Part shown: piece by piece, positions 11,274 through 24,862 of the stretch
Position numbering within the stretch: the stretch's first letter is position 1
Layout of the letters: the number at the start of each line of letters is the position of its first letter
DNA from: Adiantum capillus-veneris
Taxonomy: Eukaryota; Streptophyta; Polypodiopsida; Polypodiales; Pteridaceae
Assembly: GCA_014529385.2 (NCBI GenBank)
Contig: CM043945.1
Location: forward strand, 99,297,463 to 99,361,462
Direction: 5' to 3'
DNA: 64,000 bases
Notes under the pieces: generated by a model
What the model was told of the DNA's origin: nothing
The model's database searches: none
The model's input: the letters and a program-made list of their open reading frames with translations, nothing else
Translations under genes and position numbers: made by a program

Positions 11274-14200
11274 AAACGTTGGATCTCTGCACTACACAAC
11301 ATGCAAAAAGTGCAAGAGAAGGGGGGGGGGGTTTGTTGCATATATAGGCAATTCCCAGAATTGCTCTACCTATTGCAAAACCCTACGATCTTGAGAGAGA
11401 GAGAGAGAGAGAGAGAGCCATTGAAAAATAGCTTGAACCTTTTTCGGAATCCATCCTAATTTTGTCTTTAGAAATAATATGACCAAGATATTTTACTTCC
11501 TCAACAAAGAATTCACATTTGAAGTTGCCACACACATTTAGTAGCAGAATTGCAAAACACTCGAGACTCTGACCCCAGGAAACCCTAGGAACGGGGCTCT
11601 CGCCCCATGCCAGCCTACTGGGTGAGCAACACCGTGGAGTGCATCGCTGACAACAGGTGCATCTTCTAGCTACAAAACAGACCTCACTCCCTAATCTGCT
11701 CCAAGAGATACTAGAGCCACCACCGGACAGGAATCTGAACTCTTAACACCCCCTTTGAGCTCCTAGACAGGAAATAAGTCCAAGAGAGTTGGCATGAGAG
11801 GACAATGTCGCATGTGGAAGAGGTTTGGTGAAGATGTCAACAGGGTTATCCGAAGTCGGGATGTACTCTAGTCGGATATAGCCATCCTGGTCTTCTCACG
11901 AACAAGATGGTACCTTATCTCTATATGCTTGGTTCGGGCATGGAAAACCGGATTCCTCGCAATGGCTATACAACTTTGGTTGTCAAAGTAGATGATTGTT
12001 GTCTATTGGGGAAATCCCATCTCCAAAAGTAGCCTTTGTATCCACATTGACTCGCATGTAGCACTGTAAACAGCCTTGTATTATGCCTCTGTGGAAGATA
12101 AGGCAACTGTAGGTTGTTTCTTGTTGCTTCATGAAATTGCTCCTGAGCCAAAACAAAAGGTGTAACGTGTAGTCGACTGTCGTCTATCTGGATCTCTACC
12201 CCAATTTGAATCACTCCATCCTCGTAGAATGATTTGGGAAACTGTACCTCCAGCCACATAGTGAATGCCTTATGAGTTGGTCGCATTTAAATACCGCAGA
12301 GTCCGAAGAGATGCTCCAAATGTGACCTGACGGGTTTCTGCATGAAAAAACTGAGAAGTCCCACCGAGAAATTGACAGGGTGGCATGCACACAAGGTCTT
12401 CCATGCCAGGTATGACAAAACCTTCTAGTTGCATCATGTACACCTCTTCTTCAAGATCACCATGCAAGAATGCTATCTTTACATCCATCTTATCCGTCTC
12501 TAAATCCAAGATAGCAAAGAGAGCAAAAAGAACGTGAAGGGCAATCATTTTCACAACAGGAGAAAACACCTCTTGAAAATCAATGCTTGCCTTCTGCACA
12601 TATCCTTTGGCAACAAGCCTAGCTTCGTACTTGGGTTTGCCATTGACAGTTTTGATCTTGTACACCCACTTGTTAGGAATGGCTTTCCTACCCTTGGGTA
12701 ACTTAACCAAATCCCAAGTATCATCGGCATGCAGTGCCTTGATTTCTTCTTGCTTAGCCTGTTCTCTTGGTTGCAAATCGCCTTCGGGTGCATGCAACGG
12801 TTGTCAACATCATCTGGCTCATCAAGAATTTCAGGCCATTGTGGTGCATTTTGAGGCTCAATTTCAGAACTAATAGGTGATTGTACATGCTAAAATTTGA
12901 CCTTTTTAGAGTCAACATCAAAGGCAACATTGTTTTTAAGCAGCTTCACCTCATTAAATACATCTTGGCTGCGTATAACCCTTTGAAGTTGAGGTAGCTA
13001 TACTCTATAGCCCATTTCTCCTTCATCTCCATATCCCATGAAGATTACTTTCATTGACTTATCATTAAGCTTGTTCCTCAACTCAGGGCTTACATGCACA
13101 AATGCTTCACAACCAAAAATGCGTAAGTGGTCATATGAAGCGGTTGCCAGACCAAACCTCTTCAAAGGATGCCAACTTTAAATGCAGTGTGAGGTGAACG
13201 ATTGCAAATATGAACTGCAGTTTTAAGTGCCTCTCCCAAAAACCTTGAGGGAGATTAGCGGTAGACAACATGCATCGAACCCTCTCACACACCGTCCTGT
13301 TACATCTCTCAACCACACCATTAGACGAGAGATTATAAGGGGTTGTTAGCTCCCTCTTGATACCATTTTCTCGACAAAACTTAACAAGTCTAGCAGATGT
13401 GAACTCACTCCCATTGTCTGTACGCAAGCATTTCAACTTTCTACCTGTTTGGGTAGTCACAAATGAATGAAAAGTTTTCAAAGAAGCAAACGTGTCACTT
13501 TTATTCTTGAGCAAATAAACCATAATTTCATAGAGAAATCATCAACAAAGGAAACAAAATATGTAGCACCATCCATACTCGTTACAGGCATGCTACACAT
13601 CAGAATGTACAAGATCAAGATGATCAGATTTGCGAGAGACACCAGAGTAATAAGAATTTCTCACTTGCTTTCCATATTGGCATTCGTTACAAAAATCAAG
13701 CTTTACGCCCTTCGTATGAACATGAGCAAGAAAGGACTTGAGAGGAAAGAACATCAAGTCCTTTCTCGCTCATATCGTCACAAACTACTAACGTGTCAAG
13801 CCACTGAAGAATAGAGCCAACCTGCAGATCCCCGGCCAAGGGGCCTAAACCCTAAGTGAAGAAGAAGAAGCAGCATAAGAAGTTTTACCAACTTGCAAAG
13901 TCTTGCAAGTTGGTAAAACTTGAAAGGCAACTTGGTAAAACTCGCAAGACTTAGAGTAAAGCAAGCCCACACACACACACACACACTCAATTGCGTAGCT
14001 GTGATGACGTGGTAGCAGTACGAAGTCCCGGATTTTGCAACTGACAGAGCTATACAGATTTTCGGGTTTTATACTGACATGATGACGTGGCAGACATGCA
14101 TGCATTTTCGCGTTTTACTCTAACTACTGACGTGATAGAGTTGTACGAATTTTTGCTTTTGCACTGGCAGCTTTTGGGCATTTGCTTTTGGACCAGATGC

Positions 14201-17200
14201 TTTTGAGTTTATAGCTTTTCATGTAAACTGCTTTTCATAGGCCAAGGGCCTTAAAATATGAGCCAAGGGCTCATTCTCTGGCATGCTCCACGTGAGGTGC
14301 AGAGGATGGAGTACCGGCGATGTACTGAGTTCAAGCAATATAAAGAAATACCGAAAGGGGCACCAAGGTTTGGGGCCAGTGCTCTCTTGGGGTGGAACTC
14401 CGCCACTCCCCGTCTCGTGTCGTGCATCTCTTTCAGTTCAAGTGCTAAAAGTCTGTTCAGTCTGTTCCTTTCCGTTGGCACATGGTGCCCGTCTCGTGCT
14501 ACAGTGGTGTGTGCTTTCTTGAACGCATACCAGATGGCGTGAATTTTATATAAAGAAACTTCGTGTCCCGACCCCGAACTTATTAGCCACTCCCACCCTT
14601 ACTTCATTGTGCATTGGCCGCGCTCCCGTCTTTATCGTGCTGTGTTACAGGGCCTCAAGCCATAAAGATTACTTGTAGAGAAGGATCAAGGATTTTTTCG
14701 AGCGACCGTTTTTCGCAAAGGCAATGCCATGCAGTGGTGGATGTCCATAGCTACCAAGCTGCTCACTCCAAGGGCTTGGCAAGCTTTCAAGAAAATTTTG
14801 TTCGAAGTTACATGCCTTGAGATATTTTCATTCGGATTGCACCTACTGGGGCAGAGTGGGGTATCCTAAAAGGCTCGCCACAAAAACCCTAGCAGATTAC
14901 AACTTGAAATTTCTCGACATCTCTTTCTCGAACCAATAACCTTGGAGTTCCAGTGTGATTGGTATAGCTTGGGGCTACCATCACCGTTACAAGAAGACTA
15001 TCTGTCGAGGCTTGTTTCAACTATTCAAGAGTTTATGGACCATGTTGCGGTCTATGGAAGAAATCTAACCCTAATCTTGGTGCAGGTTTCAAGATGGAAA
15101 GGTAGTCGTCTTTTCAAGCTCGACTGATGTCGAGATTGCTTTTTAAGTTTGAATTTTGTTTGAGAACTTGTTTGGTGGGTGATCCTGTTTAGAATTTGTA
15201 TGGATGGTATATGTTCTAAACCTATCTTGTTGCCAATTTGAATCGTTTGACTCTGGTTTCAATGCTTGGTGATTTACTCTCGGGTTGAGTAGTAAGAAAT
15301 GCTATTTTGTTATTGTCTGAACCTCTGAACGATGCAGACGGGATGTCTGGGGAGTGTTTTGTTGTATGCTTGAAAACCTCGGAACGACATAGACGGGATG
15401 TCTTTTGTTGTATGCTTGAAAACCTCGAGACGGGATGTCTGGGGAGCGTTCCATTGCATGTTGGGAAACCTCCGAACGACGCAGATGGATGTCTAGGGAG
15501 TGTTTCAAGCGATGCATGTTGCGTTCTGGGAAGCGTTTGGTTGTACCAGTACTCTAAGCTCATGGCCCGGACCTTTGTAGGTTATTTGGTTCATTCTGTC
15601 TTGTAACATGCATATGTGAGCATTGTGTTGCATTGTGATGTGCCAACCACTCAATATTCCTTATTGGATGAGATACTTCTAGGAAGCCAACGACCCAAGA
15701 TATCAAGAGTTCCAATCTGGAATGAGACTCCTTATTGGATGAGATACTTCTAGAAAGCCAACGACCCAGGATATCAAGAGTTCCAATCTGGAATGAGACT
15801 CCTTATTGGTTGAGATTGTTCTAGGAAGCCAACGACCCAGGAAATCAAGAGCTTCGATTTGGAATGAGAAAACTGATTGTGCCTTGGAATCTCCCTCGGA
15901 ATGACCCTCGAAAATTTTTGAGCTATCTTGAGTTTGTTTTCAGATATGTTTTAAGCGCAGACAATTACTTTCTTTCAAGAAGGGGGGATTACCATTCAGC
16001 GTTTTTTCCCCTATTCCCTACTTTGCTAACGGTGCTTGTGTTTACTTGTTACACAGTGGAGAGGCCCAATCGTCTATTGACCTTGCAGCAGAGTTCCCTC
16101 TCTAACCCTACCACTTACCCTCATTGCCCTATTCTAGCCGGGCATTTACCTCCCTGTTTCAGCGATTTTCAGCTTGCTATTTTTTACAGGTTTGCTGCGT
16201 TTTTTCGCACACACGAGGTGAGGTTCAGCAATCTTGTTGGTTCCCCGGTACCCTCTACTTCGGGTGTTTTTACCCCTCTTCCAGTGCAGTTTCTGGACCA
16301 GTTTCCTTGCTGTTTTTCTCTCATTTCAGCACCTTCATAGGCTGAGATAAACAGAGTTACTCAACATCCGCTTTTGCAGCGTTTCCATCTTATTAGGAGA
16401 CGTACAAGCTTGCTGTTTTTTACTGTTCAGCAGTGATTTTCAGCACCTTAGCAGTTGCTCTTGGGTAGACAGCTTGCCTTGCATTTATCCTCTAGCACGG
16501 TTGATCACGGTACCCTCACATCGATTTGATCTTTCTACTTTCTGGGCATACACTTCCGCACGGAGATTGACGAGACATGGCTGCCCCTGCAGCACATGGT
16601 TTTACGGTCTTTGCAAAGACCTCCAAGCTGGATAATTCCAACTACAGTGTTTGGAAGACGAAGGTGAAGACCCTGATCACCTACAATGGATTCTAGGATT
16701 GGCTTCAGGACAGCACATTGGCTACGAAGCCGGTTCTTACTCCAGGATCTGTTTTACAGGCAGATATTGATTCATGGGTTGACACTGACCGTCGGGTGTA
16801 CACTTTTCTCCTTATGAACCTCTCTGACACGGTTCTACAGGAAGTTGGAGCGGAGGAGCACGCATACAAGCTTTGGCAACGCATTACGGAATTGTTTGAG
16901 GACAAATCTGTCGCCAGGTGTCTTCGGCTAGAGCGGGAGCTTTACCTCCTGCAGTTCAGCCAGTTCAACTCACTTCTGGGGTTGACTCGCAAGATGCGGG
17001 AGATCTGGGACGACCTGGTAGCCTCTGGAGGCAGCATGACCACACAACAGGTGGCCAAGCACTTGCTCTTCAAACTCCCTCATCGATTTGATTCCTACTA
17101 CCAGGGGATCATACGCTCACGCCCCGCAGCCCCGCCTACCTGGGAAGAGGTTCTTCCCGAGCTCATGCAGATTGAGAGCCACTCTGAGTTTCGGGCCGGA

Positions 17201-20200
17201 GGAGCTATTGGCGCGGATGGTGCATTGTTGGCTAAGGGCAAGGACAAGGGAAAGAAGGCCCAGACATCAGATTCAGGTGAACCTTCTACGTCGGACGACA
17301 AGAAGAAGAAGAACAACAACAACAACAAAGACATCGAGTGCCATTATTGCAAGAAAAAAGGTCACAAGCAAGCAGAGTGGCTGAAGAAGAAGCGGGACGA
17401 GGCTGACAAAGCTAAGGAGAACATAGCTTCCATAGCGGTGACGACTGCCAAGCCATCTGAGGGGATTTTTCTTGTTGTTGCTACTGGTGCGGCATTGACT
17501 TCTACTCAGTCTGGAGCATGGATTGTGGACAGCGGCGCTACCACCCACATGACTACTATGAGGGATTGGTTTAGTTCCCTTACAGCTACGTCAGATCAGA
17601 CTATCACTATTGGTGATTGCCACACGGTACCGGTCTCTAGTACAGGCCACATACCCATTTTCAGATCTTCGACTGACCCACGATACAGGCTTTGGAGGCT
17701 TTGTATGTACCTGACTTAGCCTTCAACCTCCTTTCAGTGGCTTCACTTGATTCACAGGGGGCACAAGTACTATTTGGAGGAGGTAAGGTTGTTATCTCCG
17801 ACTCTGCTACTGGCATAGTGCTAGCCCATGGTGAGCGAGACGGCGCCCTCTTCAAGCTCACAGCACTACTATCACATGGCTCGGTATCTTCTTCATTGTG
17901 GCATGCCAAATATGGCCACTTGAACTCCTACATGCAGCAGGCATCCAGGGAGTCCTTGGTTGATGGGCTTCCTAGCATTCACTCTCCTACGGGTGTTTGC
18001 ACAGCTTGCCAGATGGGCAAGCAACATCGTGACGCCTTTCCAAAGCAGGCTGAAACCAGAGCTTCGAGACCACTAGCCTTGATCCACACCGACATTTGTG
18101 GCCCTCAAGCCACTCCTTCCTTCAACGGAGCCCTCTACATGTTGGTGCTAGTGGATGATTTTACGAGGTACACTTCAAGGATTGGAAGACTATGGTGGAG
18201 AAGGAGGACTTAAAGATTGTCTCTCTTCGCGCAGACAACGGAGGTGAGTTCACTTCCAAGGAGTTCGCGCAGTTCTGCAAAAGTCGGAGGGCATACAGCG
18301 CCAACTGACTACTCCTTACACTCCATCTTAGAATGGAGTGGTCGAGCGGAAGAATTGGACTATTGTTGAGATGGCTCGGACGATGCTCGAGCATGCTTCT
18401 CTGGCTCGGGTTTTCTGGGCGGAAGCTTGTTCCACGGCGGTCTACCTTCAGAACAGGTCGCCTACATCGAGCAGTAGCATCTATGACCCCTTATCAGGCT
18501 TACTATGGGCGCAAGCCCTCTATGGCACACCTACGCATGTTTGGGTGTCCGGCCTTCGTGCATGTGCCAAAGGAGAAGTGGACGAAGCTAGATCCTAAGT
18601 CCAAGAAGATGATCTTCGTTGGATACAGTCAGGAGTCCAGTGGATTTCGCCTTCATGATCCGGTCACCAGGGCCACTACAGTGAGTCGTGATGTTGTCTT
18701 TGATGAGCAGTTCATCGGCTCTTCAGAGGGGGTGTCTACATCGACACCTCTTTCCTTGCCGCACTAGTCAGGCCTCCACCTCCACCTCCACCACCACCTA
18801 GACCTTTACCTAGACCTCTACCACAGCAGCCATTACCTACCTTGGATCATGCTGATTCTGACACCGACTCTTTCCAGTGTGCAAATGATGCTGAGGACCC
18901 TCCAGAGGACGCAACGGCAGCACCTCGGGAGCGACTTGTACCCGGTTGGCTTTATTCGACAGTTTCTTCTTCTGGATTGACAGAGTTACCACAGCCGCAG
19001 GAGCCTGGGCAGCCTAGACGCGCAGCACGCCTTCAGCAGCGAAGGCAGGTATACGAGGGCAACGAGTTCGTGAACTTCGCTCTCATGACGCGGATTTCTT
19101 CTGCGGCCCCAGCACCCTCTTCAGTGAAAGAGGCCCTTGAGTCTAACTCTTGGAAGCGTGCGATGCTTATGGAACTCGACGCTATTGAGCGGAATGGTGC
19201 TTGGAAGCTTGTTCCTCGACCTAAGAAGCGGAAGATTGTTGGGACGTGCTGGATCTTCAAGACAAAGTTCAAAGCTGACGGTTCCATCGAGAAGCACAAG
19301 GCGAGACTTGTGGCCAAGGGCTATGCACAGCGCCCTGGCGTTTACTTCGACGAGACTTTCGCTCCGACCGCTCAGATGACTACTATACGGATGTTAATCT
19401 CATTAGCAGCCCACTACGGCTGGCCTATCTATCAGATGGACGTCAAGAGTGCCTTCCTCAACGATACTCTTACAGGGGAGATTTATGTTGAGCAGCCGCC
19501 GGGTTTTGCGAAACCTGGCTTCGAAGACTACGTCTGTCGACTGTACAAAGCGCTATACGGCCTAAAGCAGGCTTCCAGGGCCTAGTATCAGAGGATTGAT
19601 GAGTTTTTCATTAGTCTCGGGCTGAAGCGTACACATGGTGACGCGAACTGCTATGTAGCATCAGAGGGCAGTTTGATTGCTATTGTTATTGTATATGTTG
19701 ATGACTTGATCTTTTCAGGTTCTTGGACAGTCAGGATCCGCTCCATCATGCAGTCTTTGGAAAAGACATTTGAGATGACGGATCGGGGCTTGCTACACTT
19801 CTTCCTGGGTTTTGAGATTTACCAGACACCTCACGGCATCTTCTTCTCTCAGCGGAAGTATGCTACGGATATACTTGACTGACACAGAATGGGACAGTGC
19901 AGACCTATAGGCACTCCACTTGAGCCCGGGGAGAACCTTTCTATCCATGATCCCTCAGCTCGGGTTGACCAGACACGGTACCGCAATGTCGTAGGCTGTT
20001 TAGTGTGGCTTACCTATTCACGCCCAGACATTTGCTACGCTGTTTCCATACTCAGTTCCTTTTCCTCCAAGCCTCGGCAGCGACACTGGAAGTGTGCTCT
20101 TCGTACGATGAGGTACATTTCTGGCACGGTTGATCTGGGGATCTTCTATCGTCGCTCAGGCAGTTCCACACTTCGTGGATGGTGCGATTCAGATTGGGCT

Positions 20201-23200
20201 GGCAATCCCGACACTCGGCGCTCGACTACTGGAGTCGTTTTCACACTTGGCTCAAGACCTATCTCATGGAGCAGCAAGAGGCAACCTACCGTTGCGCTCT
20301 CATCTACAGAGGCGGAGTACCGCGCAGCTTAGTTACGTTGCGTGCGAGGGCATTTGGCTACGGAGACTTCTGGGGGAGCTGGGGTTCCCACAGACTGCAG
20401 CAACACTTCTTTCCTGCGACAACCAGAGTTGCATGGCCATCGCCAAGAATCCGGTCTTCCATGCGAGGACCAAGCACATCGAGGTGCAGCATCACTATGT
20501 ACGCGAGAGGATTCTGGCTGGAGATTTGCGATTGGAGTACGTCCGTACGGCAGACAATGCTGTCGACATCTTCACCAAGGCTGTTTCCCAGCAGACTTTG
20601 GCTTCTATTCATCGCATTCTTTCTGTTTGCTCAGCATCCGGTGCTGAGAGGGGGTGTTAGAGTTACATCTCCGGCTGCTTCACACTTCATGTTGTACGGC
20701 TAGTATGGTCCGGGTTGGCCACCCATGTCATGCACTTAGCCTAGGGTCACATGTGCACATTGCACATGGTCATTCCTTTTTCCATTCACCACACCCACAT
20801 TGGATGGTTTTATACCTTAGGGTATTTTTCCCATGAGGGTCGTGGGGTCTTTTATCTCATGAGGTCGTGGGGGCCTTGGGGCCTAGTATATATGCTAGGC
20901 CCACCCCACTTGTATCATTCACTCGTACACTTACGATTGTAGAGAGGTTCCATTGGGAACCCGTTTACCCACTCTCTCTCCATTCCAGCGTTGGCACTTT
21001 CTCTCTCTCTCCATCGCCATTCTCACACGATGGTCCTAAACCCTAGTGAAGAAGCATAAGTAGCATAAGAAGTTTTACCAACTTGCAAAGTCTTGCCAAG
21101 AGGCTTATTTTTAAAGAGAAGCTCCCGCCAACTCATGGGACCCCGTCTGATGGGGCCGAAGTGACCCAAAGACTTTAATGTAAAGCAAGTCCACGCACAC
21201 TCAATTGTGCGGCTGTGATGACGTGGTAGCAATACCAAGTCCCGAATTTTGCGCTGACTGAGCTGTACGGATTTTCGGATTTTAGATTGACATGCTAACG
21301 TGGCTGTCCTGTACGGATTTCCGTGTTTTACTTTGACTACTGACGTGGCAGAGCTGTACGGTTTTCTGCTTTTGTGCATGTAGCTTTTGGGCATCTGCTT
21401 TTAGACCAAATGCTTTTGAGTTTATAGCTTTTCATGTAAATTGCTTTTCATAGGCCAAGGGCGTTTAAATATGAGCCAAGGGCTCATTCTCTGGCATGCT
21501 CCGCGTGAGGTGCAGAGGATGGAGTATCGGCGATGTACTAAGTTCAAGCAATATAAAGAAATACTGAAAGGGGTGCCAAGGTTTGGGGCTAGTCCTCTCG
21601 TGTGGTGGAACTCCGCCACTTCCCGTCTTGTGTCGTGCATCTCTTTCAGTTCAGTTGTTGTTGAAGTGCTAAAATTGTGTTCAATCTATTCTTTTTTGTT
21701 GGCACGTGGTGCCCGTCTCGTGACACATATGGCCTAATCTTTTGTGCCAAAGCTCCAAGTGAGACCAAATCTCTGCTATAGCAACAATTTTGTTGTCAGA
21801 AACTGATGACGTGGAACTGCTGACGTGAACAACAGTACAGATTTCCACAAATTGCGTTGACATGCTGACGTGGCAGCAGTACAGATCTCCACGTTTTGCA
21901 TTGGCTGTGCCACATGGCAGGCTGTATGGATTTTCGCGATTTTCGCTGGCTGCTTTTTGGGCCAATAGCTTTTGAGCTTGCAGCTTTTCATGTAAATTGC
22001 GTTTGAGTTTGAATGGCCAAGGGCCTGTAAATATGAACCTAGGGCCACTCGTGTTCTCAGTCTGCTGACGGGCTGTTGAGCAAAGAGGACCCTCTGACTT
22101 CGTAACTTTGCTCAAGCATTAATATAAAAGAAATATTGAAAGGGGTGCCAGATTTTGGGGCCAATACCTCTGGGCACGGAACTACGTCGGGCCGTGTTGA
22201 CTCAAGTGAATTGTGATTAAGTTTGTGAAGTGTTTTTAATTGATTCTCTTGTGTGTCCTGTCAGATTTCCGACTTGGGGTGTCCAAGTCTGTTACACTTG
22301 CCTGGCAAGGCTTTGCAATGCAAGAAATAAAGTGTCCCCTTCTTTGTGCCCTTCACAATTTGCATAGCAGCTTTTGTGAGCTTCCAAGCACCACCACTAA
22401 ATATGGTGTTATAACCATGCATATCAAGCTGTCCAACAGAGGGCAGACTCTTCTTGATGCCAGGAACATATCTGACATCATGCAAAACAAGCTCTTGCCC
22501 ATTATCAAGGGCCAAAAGTGTCCCTATAAATTTGGAAACTAGTCTCGTCTTCGTCTTTCCTTTCTTGGCATGTTGCTCATCAACTACCTTAGAAGAATCT
22601 GCCTTTGGACTTTCCTCCTCCTCTGGACACTCGGTGGCAAGGCTCTCCATAACTACGGCACTTTCTTTTCAAGAACCATTCAACCTGTTGCTCGGCAGTC
22701 AAATGAGACGCTTCAGCTCCCTTTCTCTTGACAAACTTCTTGACCTTCTCCTTCCCTTCTTGGTCTCTTTCTCAACCGAGTTTTGACCCTGATGGATTTG
22801 TCTGAAACATCAATGATCCTATGAATGGTGAATAGCCATCTTGAGCATGGTCCATCAATTCCACTCTATAGAAAAACATGTTGACAGAGTTTTCAGAATC
22901 CTCCTTTTGTCGGAAATAGAGGGATAGATGCGACACTCAAACGCATTTGAAGTTGCTTCTATTGGCCTTAGCTCAAGAAGTATGTGGTTGAGTTTGTGTG
23001 TACTTTATGGTATGTCAGAGGGTAAAGTATGACAGGCATATAGAGGACTTCTACTGCCTTTACCTATTTTAGATTGACCATGGGAGAGTATTGATATGGA
23101 CTTTCATCTAACCTCCCCGAAGACTCAGGGTGGGCAAGATGTTATCTGGACTATAGCTAATAGGTTTTGGGCTTTTGGCTCACGGCCTCTAGCATGGCTA

Positions 23201-24769
23201 CAGTGAGACCGTTGGAAGTGGTTGTGGAGGGACCCAAAGCCCCGCCCCCCCCCCCAAAAAAGGCCTCCCGTGGCACCCCGCAAGGGTCCTGCTGTTCATA
23301 GATTGCATGACTTGGCTGCCATAACTGATGTATAGTGACCACTGGGCACTAGGTGTGGGCATTGGATGGAGATTTAACGTCATTGCTATGGCATTGCTCG
23401 CAGGCGCAGCAGATTTGGCTCAGGATTCATCATGTGATGGCTTCCATCCTCCTAGACATAGGCTTTATTTGGGGGACAACAGCATGGTCAGCTACCTCAG
23501 GGTCAGCATCAGCCCTCAGCAGTGCATGGAATTAGGAGAGCTACCTTAGATGGAAGTTCATCAGAAACCTGTGCCTTTGTTTCATCTGGAGGGCTAGACA
23601 CTGAATGTCTGAGTAGCCAGTTGTCGGTGTTTAGCCAAGTATCTGAAGGAAAATCTAGCATAGAAATACCTATTACATTTCTTAAGAGGAGCATTGTCTT
23701 TTTTGAGGGGTTTTTGTAGTTCACAGATCACAATCTCCAAGTTAGTCTTTGAAGAATCTATCTGGACCTTTTTCAGGGTGTTCTGGATGCACAAAAGGCC
23801 GTTATAGCAGCTATCAAGCCAGGTGTGAGTTGGATTGAGATGCATAAGTAAGTCCTCATTTCAATAAATTGACAAGTGCTTTGTATGCTTTACCTGCTTG
23901 ATAGAGTTTAAATATTGCTTATTAAAGCCTAGACAGAGTTACGAAGGATACTATTGGCTAGAGCAAAGGGTTTCATATGCAGACTTCTGTTGAGGCACTT
24001 TCATGCAGATAAGTTTTAGCTATATATACAAATATTGAAGTTCGTATGCTCTTACAATAGCTGCATTTGTCACTATAACAAGCTCTGAAGTTAGCTGAAT
24101 TTAGTTGGGCTTCATAATTGACGTTTGATTGATGTGCAATGCCTCAGCAGTATCACTGTGGCTTATCAAATTTAGAAAGTTAAAAAAAGCACTGTTTGGC
24201 CTGGTAGTATTTGGAATGCTTAGTACTGCTCATTCTTAGGTATATCATGTCCTTTTGCCAACATGAAATGTATCTCTTAATTGCAATTCCATGCTGGAAT
24301 AAGTTGTTTTAAGCTGTACATTGAGCATTCTGTATCTACTGTCTTGTCCTTGCTGGTGCCTAACAATGCAAGCTCCTTATCTCAAATATTTGCAGGTTGG
24401 CAGAGTCAATAATATTAGGAGCCCTAGTCAAAGCTAACATTTTGACTGGGTAAGTATTTATTTTGATGAGCAACAAATTGTTAAGAACTCATTTCATAAT
24501 TCACCAACTTTTGACAGACGTGTCGAGGCAATGCTGGAGAAGAGATTAGGGGCAATTTTTATGCCTCATGGGCTAGGTCACTTCCTTGGCCTTGACACTC
24601 ATGATCCTGGTGGCTACCTTAAGGTGAAATTCAGTGCCAGTTTTGTCTTACCATACTGATTTAGGGATTATTTATTTGCAAAGGTTTTGTTTTCAAAGCA
24701 GGGTGCAAAACGGCCAGCAGATGCAGGCTTAAAATCGCTCCGAACTGCAAGAACTCTTGAAGAAGGAAT

Positions 24770-24862
<93 letters not shown>

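Larger units (their letters stand above)
11760..13770 (-). mobile_element. Copia-1 retrotransposon, 3' half (integrase, RT, RNase H), degraded
   Basis: Minus-strand reading gives Ty1/Copia domains in order: integrase (13770-13131), reverse transcriptase (12797-12370) and RNase H remnant (12290-11900). The RT is truncated after [13 protein letters not shown] and joins RNase H sequence with the catalytic YVDD block deleted. The 5' half lies at 21731-21793 and 22297-22800. It is separated by the E2 insertion, whose CATAT duplication sits exactly at 13771-13775. Multiple shifts and stops make it dead. Confidence 0.85.
15990..21018 (+). mobile_element. Copia-2 retrotransposon, near-complete internal region, no 5' LTR seen
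   Basis: This Ty1/Copia element lies in E2. Domains run in order: gag (16577-17450), protease (17515-17560), gag-pre-integrase (17895-18060), integrase (18070-18470), reverse transcriptase (19100-19900) and RNase H (19970-20600). A probable 3' LTR (20657-21018) begins TGTTAGAG. The sequence upstream (15990-16576) does not repeat the 3' LTR, so the 5' LTR appears lost. About six stops and shifts break the polyprotein, but every domain is easily recognised, so decay is moderate. Confidence 0.88.
13776..21725 (+). mobile_element. LTR element E2 (Gag-type, related to E1), interrupted by Copia-2
   Basis: E2 is flanked by 5-bp duplications CATAT (13771-13775 and 21726-21730) inside the Copia-1 coding region. 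The 5' LTR is 13776-14503. The body 14504-15990 resembles the gag and 3' non-coding part of E1 (37650-42009). The 3' LTR, lacking its first ~80 bases, is about 21029-21725. Copia-2 replaces the junction between the polypurine tract and the 3' LTR start. Removing E2 and one CATAT restores the Copia-1 reading LGHM|SEKG. The primer-binding site after the 5' LTR is partly deleted. Confidence 0.85.

Noticed and set aside
13972-13986. CRISPR-like or structured repeat
   Set aside because: Only a short AC tract within the E2 LTR; no direct repeat and spacer arrangement exists anywhere in the window, and the genome is eukaryotic.
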